Source: JAOUEA01 sp963810915
GTDB taxonomy: Bacteria; Actinomycetota; UBA4738; HRBIN12
Assembly: GCA_963810915.1 (NCBI GenBank)
Contig: CAWEPH010000004.1
Span: forward strand, 62,001-126,000
Length of the DNA stretch: 64,000 nt
Reading direction: 5' to 3'
The notes below the pieces were generated by a model that saw only the letters and a list, made by a program, of their open reading frames with translations, was not told where the DNA came from and made no database searches. How positions within the stretch are numbered: position 1 is the stretch's first letter; each line of letters starts with the position of its first letter. Made by a program: the position numbers and the translations under genes. Shown in pieces: positions 7,453-15,085 of the stretch.

Positions 7453-8624
7453 GTTCGGATGCCGCCGCGTATCGCGGCCCCGACGAGGATCTGCCGCTCT
7501 CGATCGAGCCGGTCATCGGGTGGCGGGTCTGGCGCCTTGTGCGGCGCCAGGGGGTCCTCACGCTGACGGCGATAACCGCGCAGGAGCCGTGGCCCCCCAA
7601 GGAGGTGGTGCACGCGACATGCCGGCGTCTCACGACCCATCCTGCTCCCGTGCCCAACTGCTCCTGCGGGCTGTACGCGGCGAGCTCGCCGAACGATCTC
7701 GCGCACGCGGGGGTTTATGGCTACGCCGATGTCTGCGTCGTGGGCGCGATCGCGATGTGGGGCACGGTCGTAGAGCACGCCCGTGGCGCGCGCTCCGCGA
7801 AGGCCTATCCCGCGCGGCTCGCACTCGTCTGTGGCCCGTGCCTGCGCGTGGGCCTCGTCACATCTCCCTCGATCGTGGTGGGTGAAGCGGGGCCGCTGAC
7901 GGCCCTCTGCCACTTCCATCAACGGCGTGACCGACGGCCGGGCCGACCTGCGGAGGAGATCCAAGCGGAGCTGCTCGATGCCTACGGGGTCGAGCCGCTG
8001 CCCCGTTCGCGGATCGCACGCCGCCCGTTCCGGCCCCAGGTCTCACCCACGCGGCTGGTGGAGCTGGCGGCGACACTCGTGGTCGGCCTCTTCAAGCTCG
8101 CCTTCTTCCTGTTCATGGTTCCCATCGTGATCGGCGGACTCGTGGTGCTCTTGGCGCTCTTCCTGCAGGTGGTAACGCTCGGACGCTTCGGCCAGGCGCC
8201 CGTGGATCCGGTGGTCTCGCCGCCCGCGGTCATCGCCGGGGTCGATGCGCTGAGGCCCGAGGCGCCCGCGGCGCCCGGACCTTCAGCGGTATCGCCGATG
8301 CGGGGTATCGCGACGTCGCATACGAGGTCACTGAGCAGGCCGCCCCCCGAGATCGCGTTCCTCTGCGGCATCGGTCGGGGTCACGCGGTGGAGCTCGTCC
8401 AGTGCGGTGATCGGGCTTCGGACCTCATCGGCCTCGCCCAACGCGCGTCGCCACACGGACGGGAAGCGGACTGCATCGACATGACGGACGCGTACTCCCG
8501 CGGCGCGCACTTCTGGGTCTGTTGGACGACCTTCGAGCACGCCGACGTACGTCCGTGGGCGTCCACGCCTAACCCGTTCCTCGTCCCCGCTTCCGAAGGA
8601 GGAGCCGCCCATGGAGATCGGTGA
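7449..8624 (+). CDS. membrane protein with Cys-rich N-terminal domain
   Basis: A 391-residue protein of unknown function. Residues 15-140 hold a domain with NCSCGLYAA, VVGAIAMWGTVVEHARG and AYPARLALVCGPC. This CxCGxYA...WGxVVEHxxGxRxxxAYP pattern recurs in uncharacterised actinobacterial proteins, and the cysteines could bind zinc. Two merged hydrophobic segments follow at about 200-240 (LVVGLFKLAFFLFMVPIVIG onwards), then a Pro/Ala-rich linker. A C-terminal region carries DCIDMTDAYSRGAHFWVCW. The start at GTG 7449 is set by the GTGA overlap with the VWA gene. The 3' end overlaps the next small gene by 14 bases. Confidence 0.7.
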   Translation: MSSDAAAYRGPDEDLPLSIEPVIGWRVWRLVRRQGVLTLTAITAQEPWPPKEVVHATCRRLTTHPAPVPNCSCGLYAASSPNDLAHAGVYGYADVCVVGAIAMWGTVVEHARGARSAKAYPARLALVCGPCLRVGLVTSPSIVVGEAGPLTALCHFHQRRDRRPGRPAEEIQAELLDAYGVEPLPRSRIARRPFRPQVSPTRLVELAATLVVGLFKLAFFLFMVPIVIGGLVVLLALFLQVVTLGRFGQAPVDPVVSPPAVIAGVDALRPEAPAAPGPSAVSPMRGIATSHTRSLSRPPPEIAFLCGIGRGHAVELVQCGDRASDLIGLAQRASPHGREADCIDMTDAYSRGAHFWVCWTTFEHADVRPWASTPNPFLVPASEGGAAHGDR

Positions 8625-8766
8625 ACCCAAAGAGGTCCGAGAGATCGAGCCGATCACCGTCCCGGTCCCGGAGCCGATCGCGGTGCCGCACCCTGCACCG
8701 GAGCCGACCGCGCCGATTCCAGACCCCACGACGTACTGTCGTCTCAACCGAGTGCCGCAGGTTTGA
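8611..8766 (+). CDS. 51-residue Pro/Glu-rich peptide
   Basis: A short frame with a strong ribosome site (AAGGAGGAG, six bases before ATG 8611), lying inside the end of the upstream gene and so translationally coupled to it. The peptide begins MEIGEPKEVREIEPITVPVP and continues with alternating PEP/PAP steps (VPVPEPIAVPHPAPEPTAPIP) before a Cys-containing tail. The PEP-repeat is extended and acidic, and might bind a partner or span a distance. No homologue is known to me. The ribosome site and coupling make it likely to be a real last gene of the operon. Confidence 0.6.
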   Translation: MEIGEPKEVREIEPITVPVPEPIAVPHPAPEPTAPIPDPTTYCRLNRVPQV

Positions 8767-8789
8767 TCACTGCCGCGGCACCTCTGTGT

Positions 8790-8809
8790 CTCGGTCCTAT
8801 GTGACCGAG
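8790..8809. terminator. hairpin between convergent genes
   Basis: CTCGGTC, a six-base loop and GACCGAG form a seven-pair stem between the end of the small peptide gene (8766) and the stop of the minus-strand gene (8810). There is no T-run, so if it terminates it is a weak or factor-assisted bidirectional terminator. Confidence 0.4.
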
Positions 8810-10135
8810 CTACGCATCCTCGTCCTCGGTAGATTCCTCCTCGGGCGCCGGGCAGCAGCGATACTCCTGTGACTGGTCCAGCAACTCGATCTGCCGTTTG
8901 AGGAGCTTGTTCTCGAGCTCGAGTCGATCGAGGTCGAGGTGGATCTTGCGATGCAGCTCGGGTTCGCAGACTTCGCAATCATCCAGGCATCCCTTGACGA
9001 TCACACCCGCGGTCGGCAGCGACGCGGTCCGCTCGAATTCGATCTCTGTCTTGATCGCCTCTGAGGGGAGGCCGCTCTTCTTGTCGAGGAGCCCCGCGTC
9101 GACGAGGGCGCTGTCCACTTCCGCGATCGCTGCGTCGCGAACGTCGGGCGGCAGGGGTGAGCCGCCGATCTGGAAAGCCACGCCCTCGAACGCGACGGCG
9201 AACCGCGCACGACCGGCCTGCGCGTACTGCGCCACGCTTTGCAGCCCGCGCGCCTCGACCTCGAGGCGAGCCGTGTTGGTGGCCGGAACCTCTTGGGGCA
9301 GCGACGCGATCCCTCCGACCGATCGGACCGGATTGGCGAGAACCGGCGTTGGGGCTACGGGGTCGATCACCCGCCGGTCGATCGAGATCAACTCGAACTT
9401 GACCGTCTCGCACTTGTTGATCCGGTAGAAGTAGAAGCTGAGCGCGTGGCACTGGTTCTGGTTGGTGAACTCACGCGAGGACGCCTCGAAGTGATCCTCG
9501 GATTCACCTTCTTGGTGTGAGCGCGTCGAGACCTCCCCGATCGAGAGCGCGTGAGCCTTCCGGGTCGCCTCGACGGACATGTGGTCGGCCATCGATGCAT
9601 GGGCGCTGTGCTCGCGGAGGTAGTCCGCGGTGGACGAGGCGTTGTGGCTGCCGTGGGCGTTCGCGTCCGCGCTCGCGGAGAGGAAGCCGATCCCTCCGCT
9701 CGCGTCGCCGTGGAAGTCCCATGAGCCCTGATCCGTGCTGCGGCTCGACCCGTTGTCGGTGCTGCTTTGGTCGGACATCGCTGCCCTGAACGAGGACATC
9801 CGATACTGCTCCTCCGACATCTGCTCGCTGCGGTAACTCAGGTTGCTTTCGCTGTCGAAGCTGAATCGGCTCCGTCGGTCCGTCGTCGCCAGGCGCACTT
9901 TCTCGCCGGGTAAGAGGGTCGTGGTGTAGATCGGATCACCGAGTGCCAGCGGACCCGAGCAGCGGGTGAACCGCGTGTGGAGCGTGACCTCCACGGTGAG
10001 TGGTTGTTCGTTCGGCCCGCGCAGCGATGTCGGGAAGACGAGTCGGCGACGCATCTCCATCACGTCGCACGGCGGGCATTCCTCCAGCGTGGGACAACAA
10101 GGCACCTCTTGGACATCCGTGGCGGTCTCAGCCAT
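8810..10135 (-). CDS. Cys-rich protein of unknown function, SARP-site gene 1
   Basis: A 441-residue protein without a recognisable domain. The N-terminus has paired cysteines (VPCCPTLEECPPCD). A beta-rich part follows (LTVEVTLHTRFTRC, TTTLLPGEKVRLATTDRR). The middle (about 95-215) is dominated by Ser, His, Asp and Gln, low in complexity and probably flexible. Residues 215-380 look folded. The end has GCLDDCEVCEP, a leucine-zipper-like helix (LDRLELENKLLKRQIELLD) and CCPAPEEESTEDEDA. Cys clusters at both ends suggest metal binding or cross-linking. There is no signal peptide. GGAGG precedes ATG 10135, and a triple SARP-type repeat sits 50 bases upstream. Its sharing of that element with the TIR, protease and peroxidase genes places it in the same programme. 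Confidence 0.7.
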   Translation of the reverse strand: MAETATDVQEVPCCPTLEECPPCDVMEMRRRLVFPTSLRGPNEQPLTVEVTLHTRFTRCSGPLALGDPIYTTTLLPGEKVRLATTDRRSRFSFDSESNLSYRSEQMSEEQYRMSSFRAAMSDQSSTDNGSSRSTDQGSWDFHGDASGGIGFLSASADANAHGSHNASSTADYLREHSAHASMADHMSVEATRKAHALSIGEVSTRSHQEGESEDHFEASSREFTNQNQCHALSFYFYRINKCETVKFELISIDRRVIDPVAPTPVLANPVRSVGGIASLPQEVPATNTARLEVEARGLQSVAQYAQAGRARFAVAFEGVAFQIGGSPLPPDVRDAAIAEVDSALVDAGLLDKKSGLPSEAIKTEIEFERTASLPTAGVIVKGCLDDCEVCEPELHRKIHLDLDRLELENKLLKRQIELLDQSQEYRCCPAPEEESTEDEDA

Positions 10136-10184
10136 GGCCCGCTCCTCCCAACGTCATTTCCCGAGACTCAACCGTGCGCCACCT

Positions 10185-10213
10185 CCGTCACCATCGCGTC
10201 AACGCGACGTCAC
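10185..10213 (-). promoter_or_regulatory. SARP-type triple heptamer, site A
   Basis: Read on the minus strand: GTGACGT, TTGACGC and GTGACGG, each separated by 4 bases (11-base period). The T of the last TGACG is 14 bases before CACGGT (10176-10171), the presumed -10. It drives the Cys-rich gene ending at 8810. The heptamer-plus-4 layout, about 8 bases upstream of the -10, is the published geometry of SARP activator sites. Confidence 0.75.
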
Positions 10214-10260
10214 GACGGAGCTCGCGTAACGAAGATCGACTCAGGGAACGACGTCCTACC

Positions 10261-11376
10261 TCACCAGGTGACGGTATCGGTGGGCAGCGGAGGTGGAGCT
10301 GCCACGACGCCGCTCAGGAGTTGGTTGTAGAGACGATCGAACTTGAGCTTCGCGGGATGCACGGTCTCCATGTCGTAGCTACTCGCATCCGAGGAGCTCA
10401 TCGTTCTATCCGCGACGCTCGCCCAATTGCTGTCGGAGATGACCGTAGAGCGCAGAGCCTCTTCGAGCGCGAGGGTCGCTTCACGGGCCGCGGGGGGGAC
10501 ATCCCACCCTTCGACGGTGGCCAACAGCTTCGAACGGCCTTCCTGCAGTCGGCGCAGCGCATCGGCGTCCCCAGCGCTGATCGCCGCCCGGACCTGCGTG
10601 AGCTGCTGGCCCGATGTCTGCACGAGGTCGTGGGCTGTCCAGAGATAGTCGTGCAGAGTCGAGGCATGAGGCTCGGGAGTCGGAGGTGACCCGCGATGTC
10701 GGAGCGCGAGGACTGCTCCACTGACAGCGAGCGCCGCGATGACGCCGCCGATGACGAGGGATCGCACCCTGTGAGGCGGCTTCGAGACCGGCGAAGGGGG
10801 TGGCGAGGCGACGTGGGGTGAGGGAGCGACCGCGCGGCCGTGGGTCTCGCCGCCCTCGCGTCGGGTCGCCATCCCCCGATCGTCGATCCCGTCCAACGTC
10901 GCGACCAGCTTCGCGACACCCGCATCCCAGTCGTCCGTGATCGCGAGAGCTTGGATCGCCGGGAGGGATTTGATGGCGACGGGAAGTTCATCCCTCGGGG
11001 GCACGTGGGCGCCCTGAAGCAACGTGGGGATGACGACCAATCGCTCCCGCAGGGCGGCCTCGATCTCCAGACGCACGGGATCCACGGGGTTCGTCAGCCG
11101 ACGCTGCCCATCGACGTCCTCGAGGGTGAGCCAATGGGGACCGATCAACGCGATGAGGACATCGCAATGGCTGACGGCGCGATCGACGACGTCCTCCCAA
11201 AGCTGTCCGGGCGCGATGTTGTCCAGATCCATGAAGACCTGGTCCTTGCCGTAGCGCTCACCGAGCACGGTCTTGAGCGCTCGGGCGAAACCGGCACTGT
11301 CCTCGCGCCGATAGCAGACGAAGATACGCAGTCCCGGATCGTGGGTCGATCGAACACGCGTGTCACGGCGCTTCAT
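10261..11376 (-). CDS. TIR-domain protein with one membrane segment
   Basis: A 371-residue protein. Residues 15-150 form a TIR (TIR_2-like) domain with IFVCYRREDSAGFARAL, VFMDLDNIAPG, VLIALIGPHWL and RLEIEAALRERLVVIPTLL. The Glu in the LEIEAAL helix sits where bacterial TIR NAD hydrolases carry their catalytic Glu. A Pro-rich linker leads to a single membrane helix (VIGGVIAALAVSGAVLAL, about 210-228). An extracytoplasmic helical region with Ala/Leu/Glu-rich stretches follows. TIR domains cleave NAD or make cyclic ADP-ribose products, or act as protein adaptors. The fusion suggests a sensor outside and an NAD-using effector inside. Start: ATG 11376, although a GTG at 11436 is also in frame. 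Site B lies directly upstream. Confidence 0.85.
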   Translation of the reverse strand: MKRRDTRVRSTHDPGLRIFVCYRREDSAGFARALKTVLGERYGKDQVFMDLDNIAPGQLWEDVVDRAVSHCDVLIALIGPHWLTLEDVDGQRRLTNPVDPVRLEIEAALRERLVVIPTLLQGAHVPPRDELPVAIKSLPAIQALAITDDWDAGVAKLVATLDGIDDRGMATRREGGETHGRAVAPSPHVASPPPSPVSKPPHRVRSLVIGGVIAALAVSGAVLALRHRGSPPTPEPHASTLHDYLWTAHDLVQTSGQQLTQVRAAISAGDADALRRLQEGRSKLLATVEGWDVPPAAREATLALEEALRSTVISDSNWASVADRTMSSSDASSYDMETVHPAKLKFDRLYNQLLSGVVAAPPPLPTDTVTW

Positions 11377-11429
11377 GATGGCTGGTCCAGTTCCCTTCCG
11401 CTGAACCCCTCCGGGTGTGTAGCCGACCT

Positions 11430-11458
11430 CCGTCACCGCACCATCACCGACGCGTCAC
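11430..11458 (-). promoter_or_regulatory. SARP-type triple heptamer, site B
   Basis: Minus strand: GTGACGC, GTGATGG and GTGACGG with 4-base spacers, period 11. The last TGACG starts 14 bases before TACACA (11421-11416), a good -10. It lies between the two divergent TIR genes and is oriented toward the minus-strand one. Confidence 0.8.
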
Positions 11459-11585
11459 CGTGGTGAGCGACGGGAGTGGCCAGTCGTCAGTTCGAGGTCC
11501 CCCATGCAGCCGATAGGACGACGCGCCCATGAGGGTCAGAGTGGGTTGACCGTCCGCGGTCAGACGCGCACGACGAGGCAACGCC

Positions 11586-12420
11586 ATGCCAGGCAGCGGC
11601 ATCTTCATCAGCTACCGGCGGGACGACTCGGCCGGGTTCGCGGGCCGGCTCTACGACCGGCTCGCCGAGCGGTTCGGCGCGGCCCGCGTCTTCATGGATA
11701 TCGACGCGATCGCGCCGGGCCACGAGTTCGCGACCGATATCGAGAAGGCGCTCAGCGACTGCACGGCGTGCGTCGTGTTGATCGGCCGAGATTGGCTGAC
11801 GATCACGGATGAGGACGGTCGACGGCGGCTCGACGATCCCACCGACTTCGTCCGGCTGGAGGTGGCGACCGCGATCCGACGTGGGATCACGGTGTTCCCG
11901 GTCCTGGTGGACAAGGCGAAGCCGCCGTCATCGGCAGCGCTGCCGGACGAGATCCGTCCTCTGGCGGGACGACAGGCGATCGAACTCACGAACGAGCGCT
12001 GGAACTACGACGTGGGCCGGCTCCTGCTGGCCCTCGAGAAGGAGGTCGGCCGACGGAACCCTGATCGCAGAGGCCGAGAGGGCCCTCTCGTCGCGGCGGG
12101 GTCGTCGCGCTACGTGGTCGATCGCGGCTGGGTGGATGGCCCTTGCCATCGCAGGCGTGACGGCTGGGTTGGCGACCCGGTCGGATGGGCCTCCACCTCC
12201 GGATCGGCATCCGCCAGCGGGTCCGGACAATCTCGTCGCCGCGCCACTGAACGGGAACTACGACGTCACCGTGGAGCTCCGAGCACGTCGCGGGACGCTG
12301 CTGATGAGGACAACCTTTGGGGCGAACCCGATCCCCAGGCGAGGGAGACACGGGGACGGATGGTCATCCCAGATCTGGACCTCCGAGTCGGGATCGTGGA
12401 CCGTGATAGGAAGAACATAG
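11586..12420 (+). CDS. TIR-domain membrane protein, frameshifted
   Basis: The first 155 codons encode a complete TIR domain closely related to its divergent neighbour: GIFISYRRDDSAGFAGRLYD, VFMDIDAIAPGHEFATDI, VVLIGRDWLTI and RLEVATAIRRGITVFPVLV with the candidate catalytic Glu. Near 12050 the coding signal shifts by one base. The +1 frame continues LIAEAERAL, a membrane helix (SIAAGWMALAIAGVTAGLAT), a Pro-rich linker and a beta-rich NGNYDVTVELRARRG domain, up to a TAG at 12418-12420. Coding-like stretches in further frames up to about 12650 (for example TRFLNGAPSHTFGGILTIHW) suggest more indels in the extracellular domain. The gene is therefore either decaying or mis-sequenced. ATG 11586 follows ACGAGGCA. 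Confidence 0.7.
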
Positions 12421-13302
12421 CGGGAACTTGGTCGGACCTCGACGGGCGCTACATCGGTCCAAGGCGAGGCGGAGTGACGTGCGGACTCCAGGGAGTGCGG
12501 ACGTCACGCGGACGTTTACGTCAGCCGAGACGCGATTCCTCAACGGAGCGCCCTCACACACCTTCGGCGGCATCCTGACGATCCATTGGGACATGCGCAG
12601 CGAACCGAGCCCGTGGATCGCACGTTCCACGTCGACGGGACGGCGACGCGGCTGAGCGCTCAGGCGCTCGCGTCGCTCGGAGGGTCCTCCGGTACGGCTC
12701 CCGTCGCCCGCGTCCAGGTACTTGCGGACCTCGCGATCCTCTTGCTCGCTGTCTTCCGGCTTCTCCTGGACGATCCGCGTGAGGTAGACCTCGACGTCGC
12801 GGCGCACGATCTCTTCCACCTTGGTGGCGAACAACGGGAAGACCCGCTCGTGGAAGTCGTGACGATGCTGATACTGCTTGTAGCGACCGCCGCCCTCGAT
12901 GAAGAGCCAACCCTCGGTCTTCAGCAGCTCCGCCGTGCGCCGGAAGTGCCGCCACCGTTCCCCGTAGTGGAAGAAGCCGTCGAGCCCCACCGCGGCGGCG
13001 ACCATCAGGCTGACGACGAACGTCGTCGGCTTCACCCATTCCCATAGCTCGTTGCTGTTGGCCGGGGGACTCAACGAGACCAGGGCGGGCACGAGCACGC
13101 CACCGGTGATCGCGATCACACGGAGCGCGGCGTACCTCCGGTTGGCGTCTCGGGCTCGTCCGTCGAACCAGAGCACCTGATCGAGCCATCGGTCCCTCAT
13201 CCACTCCTTCTTGTCCTCGTGCATGGCCAGCATCTGGATCGCGCGCAGCAGCCGATCTCGGGTGGTTCCGCCGGTCGTCGCGGGGATCTCCGTGTCGCTC
13301 AT
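12364..13302 (-). CDS. DUF4231 / SLATT-type two-helix membrane protein
   Basis: The 312-residue frame starts MSDTEIPATTGGTTRDRLLR. Residues 15-185 match DUF4231, a SLATT-like module. A cytoplasmic helix (EWMRDRWLDQVLWFDGRARDAN) leads into two membrane segments (RVIAITGGVLVPALVSL and TTFVVSLMVAAAVGLDGFF). A conserved helix with YGERWRHFRRTAELLKTEGW follows. SLATT proteins are proposed pore-forming effectors in nucleotide-signalled conflict systems. The last 100 or so residues, after KYLDAGDGSR, have no counterpart in the family and overlap the 3' part of the TIR gene on the other strand. A frameshift that removed the true stop near 12640 is possible. AGGGGAG precedes the chosen ATG. Confidence 0.75.
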   Translation of the reverse strand: MSDTEIPATTGGTTRDRLLRAIQMLAMHEDKKEWMRDRWLDQVLWFDGRARDANRRYAALRVIAITGGVLVPALVSLSPPANSNELWEWVKPTTFVVSLMVAAAVGLDGFFHYGERWRHFRRTAELLKTEGWLFIEGGGRYKQYQHRHDFHERVFPLFATKVEEIVRRDVEVYLTRIVQEKPEDSEQEDREVRKYLDAGDGSRTGGPSERRERLSAQPRRRPVDVERAIHGLGSLRMSQWIVRMPPKVCEGAPLRNRVSADVNVRVTSALPGVRTSLRLALDRCSARRGPTKFPLCSSYHGPRSRLGGPDLG

Positions 13303-13387
13303 CGCGAAGCCATCTCCCCTCTTCCGCTGCGACCGAACGTACGCCCGGTATCCGGCCGGTGCAACGCGAGCGTATGCTGAGCCCGCC

Positions 13388-14950
13388 ATGGCAACGGCGG
13401 TGGGACGGGTACCCGTGCGTCTGCGCATCGGCGTCACGGGACATCGCTCGCTTCCCGACGAGCAGGCGATCGCCGCCCGCGTCGACGAGGTCCTCGGGCG
13501 GCTGCAGCGGATGCTCCCTGCGAGCCCCACGACGCCCGTCCTGTTCGAGGTCGTGTCGCCCTTGGGCGAAGGGGCCGACCGCATCGTCGCCGAGCGCGTG
13601 CTGCGGATCCCTGACGCGATCATGGAGGCACCGTTGCCGCTGACGCCGGCGGACTACGAGCGGGACTTCGCGTCCGCGGACTCGCGGGAGCGGTTCGCCT
13701 CGCTGTTGGAGCGAGCCGAGCGGGTGTGGGTCGTGGGCGATCACGACCGGCTCGACGCGTATCGCGTCACCGGCAACTACGTGGTGGACAGCTGCGACGT
13801 GCTCATCGCCGTCTGGGACGGGTTGCCCTCCCGCGGCCCGGGCGGCACCGCGGACGTCGTTGATCGGGCACAGGATCAGGCGATGCCGATGTTCCGGATA
13901 GGCTCGGATCCCCCGTTCGACATCCAAGACCCGCCGATCCCCATCGCACCGCATCTGATCGAGGAGATCGAACGCTTCAACGATGCCGATGCGCCCGCCT
14001 CGCTCGGCACGCCGCGGCTGGTGCCCTCACAGACCACGCCGTCCGGGGCAGAGGAGACCCGGCTCCGGACGTGCTTGGAGTGGGTGGAGCCCCAACACCG
14101 TCGCGCCGCCGCGATCGCGAACCGGGCCCGCCGTCGCTTCACGTGGGGGAGCCGAGCGCTCTTCCTCCTGTCCGCGTTCGCCCTCCTCGCCGCCGCCCTC
14201 TCCGTGACATCTGAGGGTGAGGAGATGGAGCGGCGGTTCGCCTACGTCGAGGTCGCGTTGATCGTGGTGGCTCTGGCTCTTTGGCTCCTGGTCCGGCACC
14301 GGTTGCACGACCGATGGATCACGTCGAGGTTCCTGACCGAGCGCCTGCGCTCAGCCGGGTTCCTCGCGTTCGCGGGAGAGCGAACCGGCATCGGCTCGAC
14401 GCCCGAGGGCGAACGCGGTGAGGCGTCCCAGGAGTGGATCACCCGCGTCTGCCGAGAGGTGTGGCGCACACGCCCTCGGATCGGCGACGCCGATCGGTCG
14501 CTCGATGACGTGAAGGCGATGCTGATCGTGGACTGGGTGCATCGACAGCAGACCTACTACGAAGCGCGCGCGAGGGACCATCTGGTCACATCCAGGTTCC
14601 TCCTGGTCGCCGGCGCCATCCTGTTCGCCGGCACGATCGTGGCGGCCACGATGCACGCATCGGGGCTGGTGGGGGACCGGCTCTCGCATGCGGTGGTGGT
14701 GCTCACGATCGCGTTGCCGGCGTTCGCGGGCGCGCTGGCGGGCATCGCGGGCTTGGAATTGCATGCACGACACGCGGCTCGGTTCCGTTCGATGGCACGA
14801 CGCCTCGCCGACCTGCAGGACCGCCTCGCCTCGGCTGCCGGGATGGGCGCCGTTCGAGCCATCGCGTACAGGGTCGAGGCCGAGCTGCGGACGGAGGGGG
14901 AAGCCTGGATCGACGTGATGCGGTTCCAGGACGTGGAGCTTCCGTCCTGA
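13388..14950 (+). CDS. SLOG-like nucleotide-binding domain fused to four-helix SLATT-type membrane region
   Basis: A 520-residue protein. Residues 10-175 form a Rossmann-like SLOG domain: RIGVTGHRSLPDE, SPLGEGADRIVAE, APLPLTPADYERDF and NYVVDSCDVLIAVWDGLPS with a Gly-rich GPGGTADVV loop. This is the pattern of LOG/DprA-related nucleotide binders. Two pairs of membrane helices follow (about 250-305 and 400-455), each succeeded by a long helix (RWITSRFLTERLRSAGF and HARHAARFRSMARRLADLQ) as in SLATT modules. Comparative genomics has placed SLOG-SLATT proteins in nucleotide-triggered conflict systems, with SLOG sensing a ligand and SLATT permeabilising the membrane. The ATG at 13388 is preferred over upstream options because the SLOG strand begins 10 residues later. 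It is divergent from the DUF4231 gene. Confidence 0.78.
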   Translation: MATAVGRVPVRLRIGVTGHRSLPDEQAIAARVDEVLGRLQRMLPASPTTPVLFEVVSPLGEGADRIVAERVLRIPDAIMEAPLPLTPADYERDFASADSRERFASLLERAERVWVVGDHDRLDAYRVTGNYVVDSCDVLIAVWDGLPSRGPGGTADVVDRAQDQAMPMFRIGSDPPFDIQDPPIPIAPHLIEEIERFNDADAPASLGTPRLVPSQTTPSGAEETRLRTCLEWVEPQHRRAAAIANRARRRFTWGSRALFLLSAFALLAAALSVTSEGEEMERRFAYVEVALIVVALALWLLVRHRLHDRWITSRFLTERLRSAGFLAFAGERTGIGSTPEGERGEASQEWITRVCREVWRTRPRIGDADRSLDDVKAMLIVDWVHRQQTYYEARARDHLVTSRFLLVAGAILFAGTIVAATMHASGLVGDRLSHAVVVLTIALPAFAGALAGIAGLELHARHAARFRSMARRLADLQDRLASAAGMGAVRAIAYRVEAELRTEGEAWIDVMRFQDVELPS

Positions 14951-14995
14951 CGCCGACGTGAACGGAGGCCGAAGGCATCCGCGATCGGCGACCGC

Positions 14996-15024
14996 GTGAC
15001 GCAGCCGTGACGCTCGAGTGACGG
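14996..15024 (+). promoter_or_regulatory. SARP-type triple heptamer, site C
   Basis: GTGACGC, GTGACGC and GTGACGG on the plus strand with 4-base spacers, period 11; this is the cleanest of the four. The last TGACG begins 14 bases before TACCCC (15033), the presumed -10 of the protease/inhibitor pair. Confidence 0.8.
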
Positions 15025-15085
15025 CCCGGGAGTACCCCGATGTCGATCGAGCGATCGTTGTTGGGGAAGACTGGAGGTAGCAACC

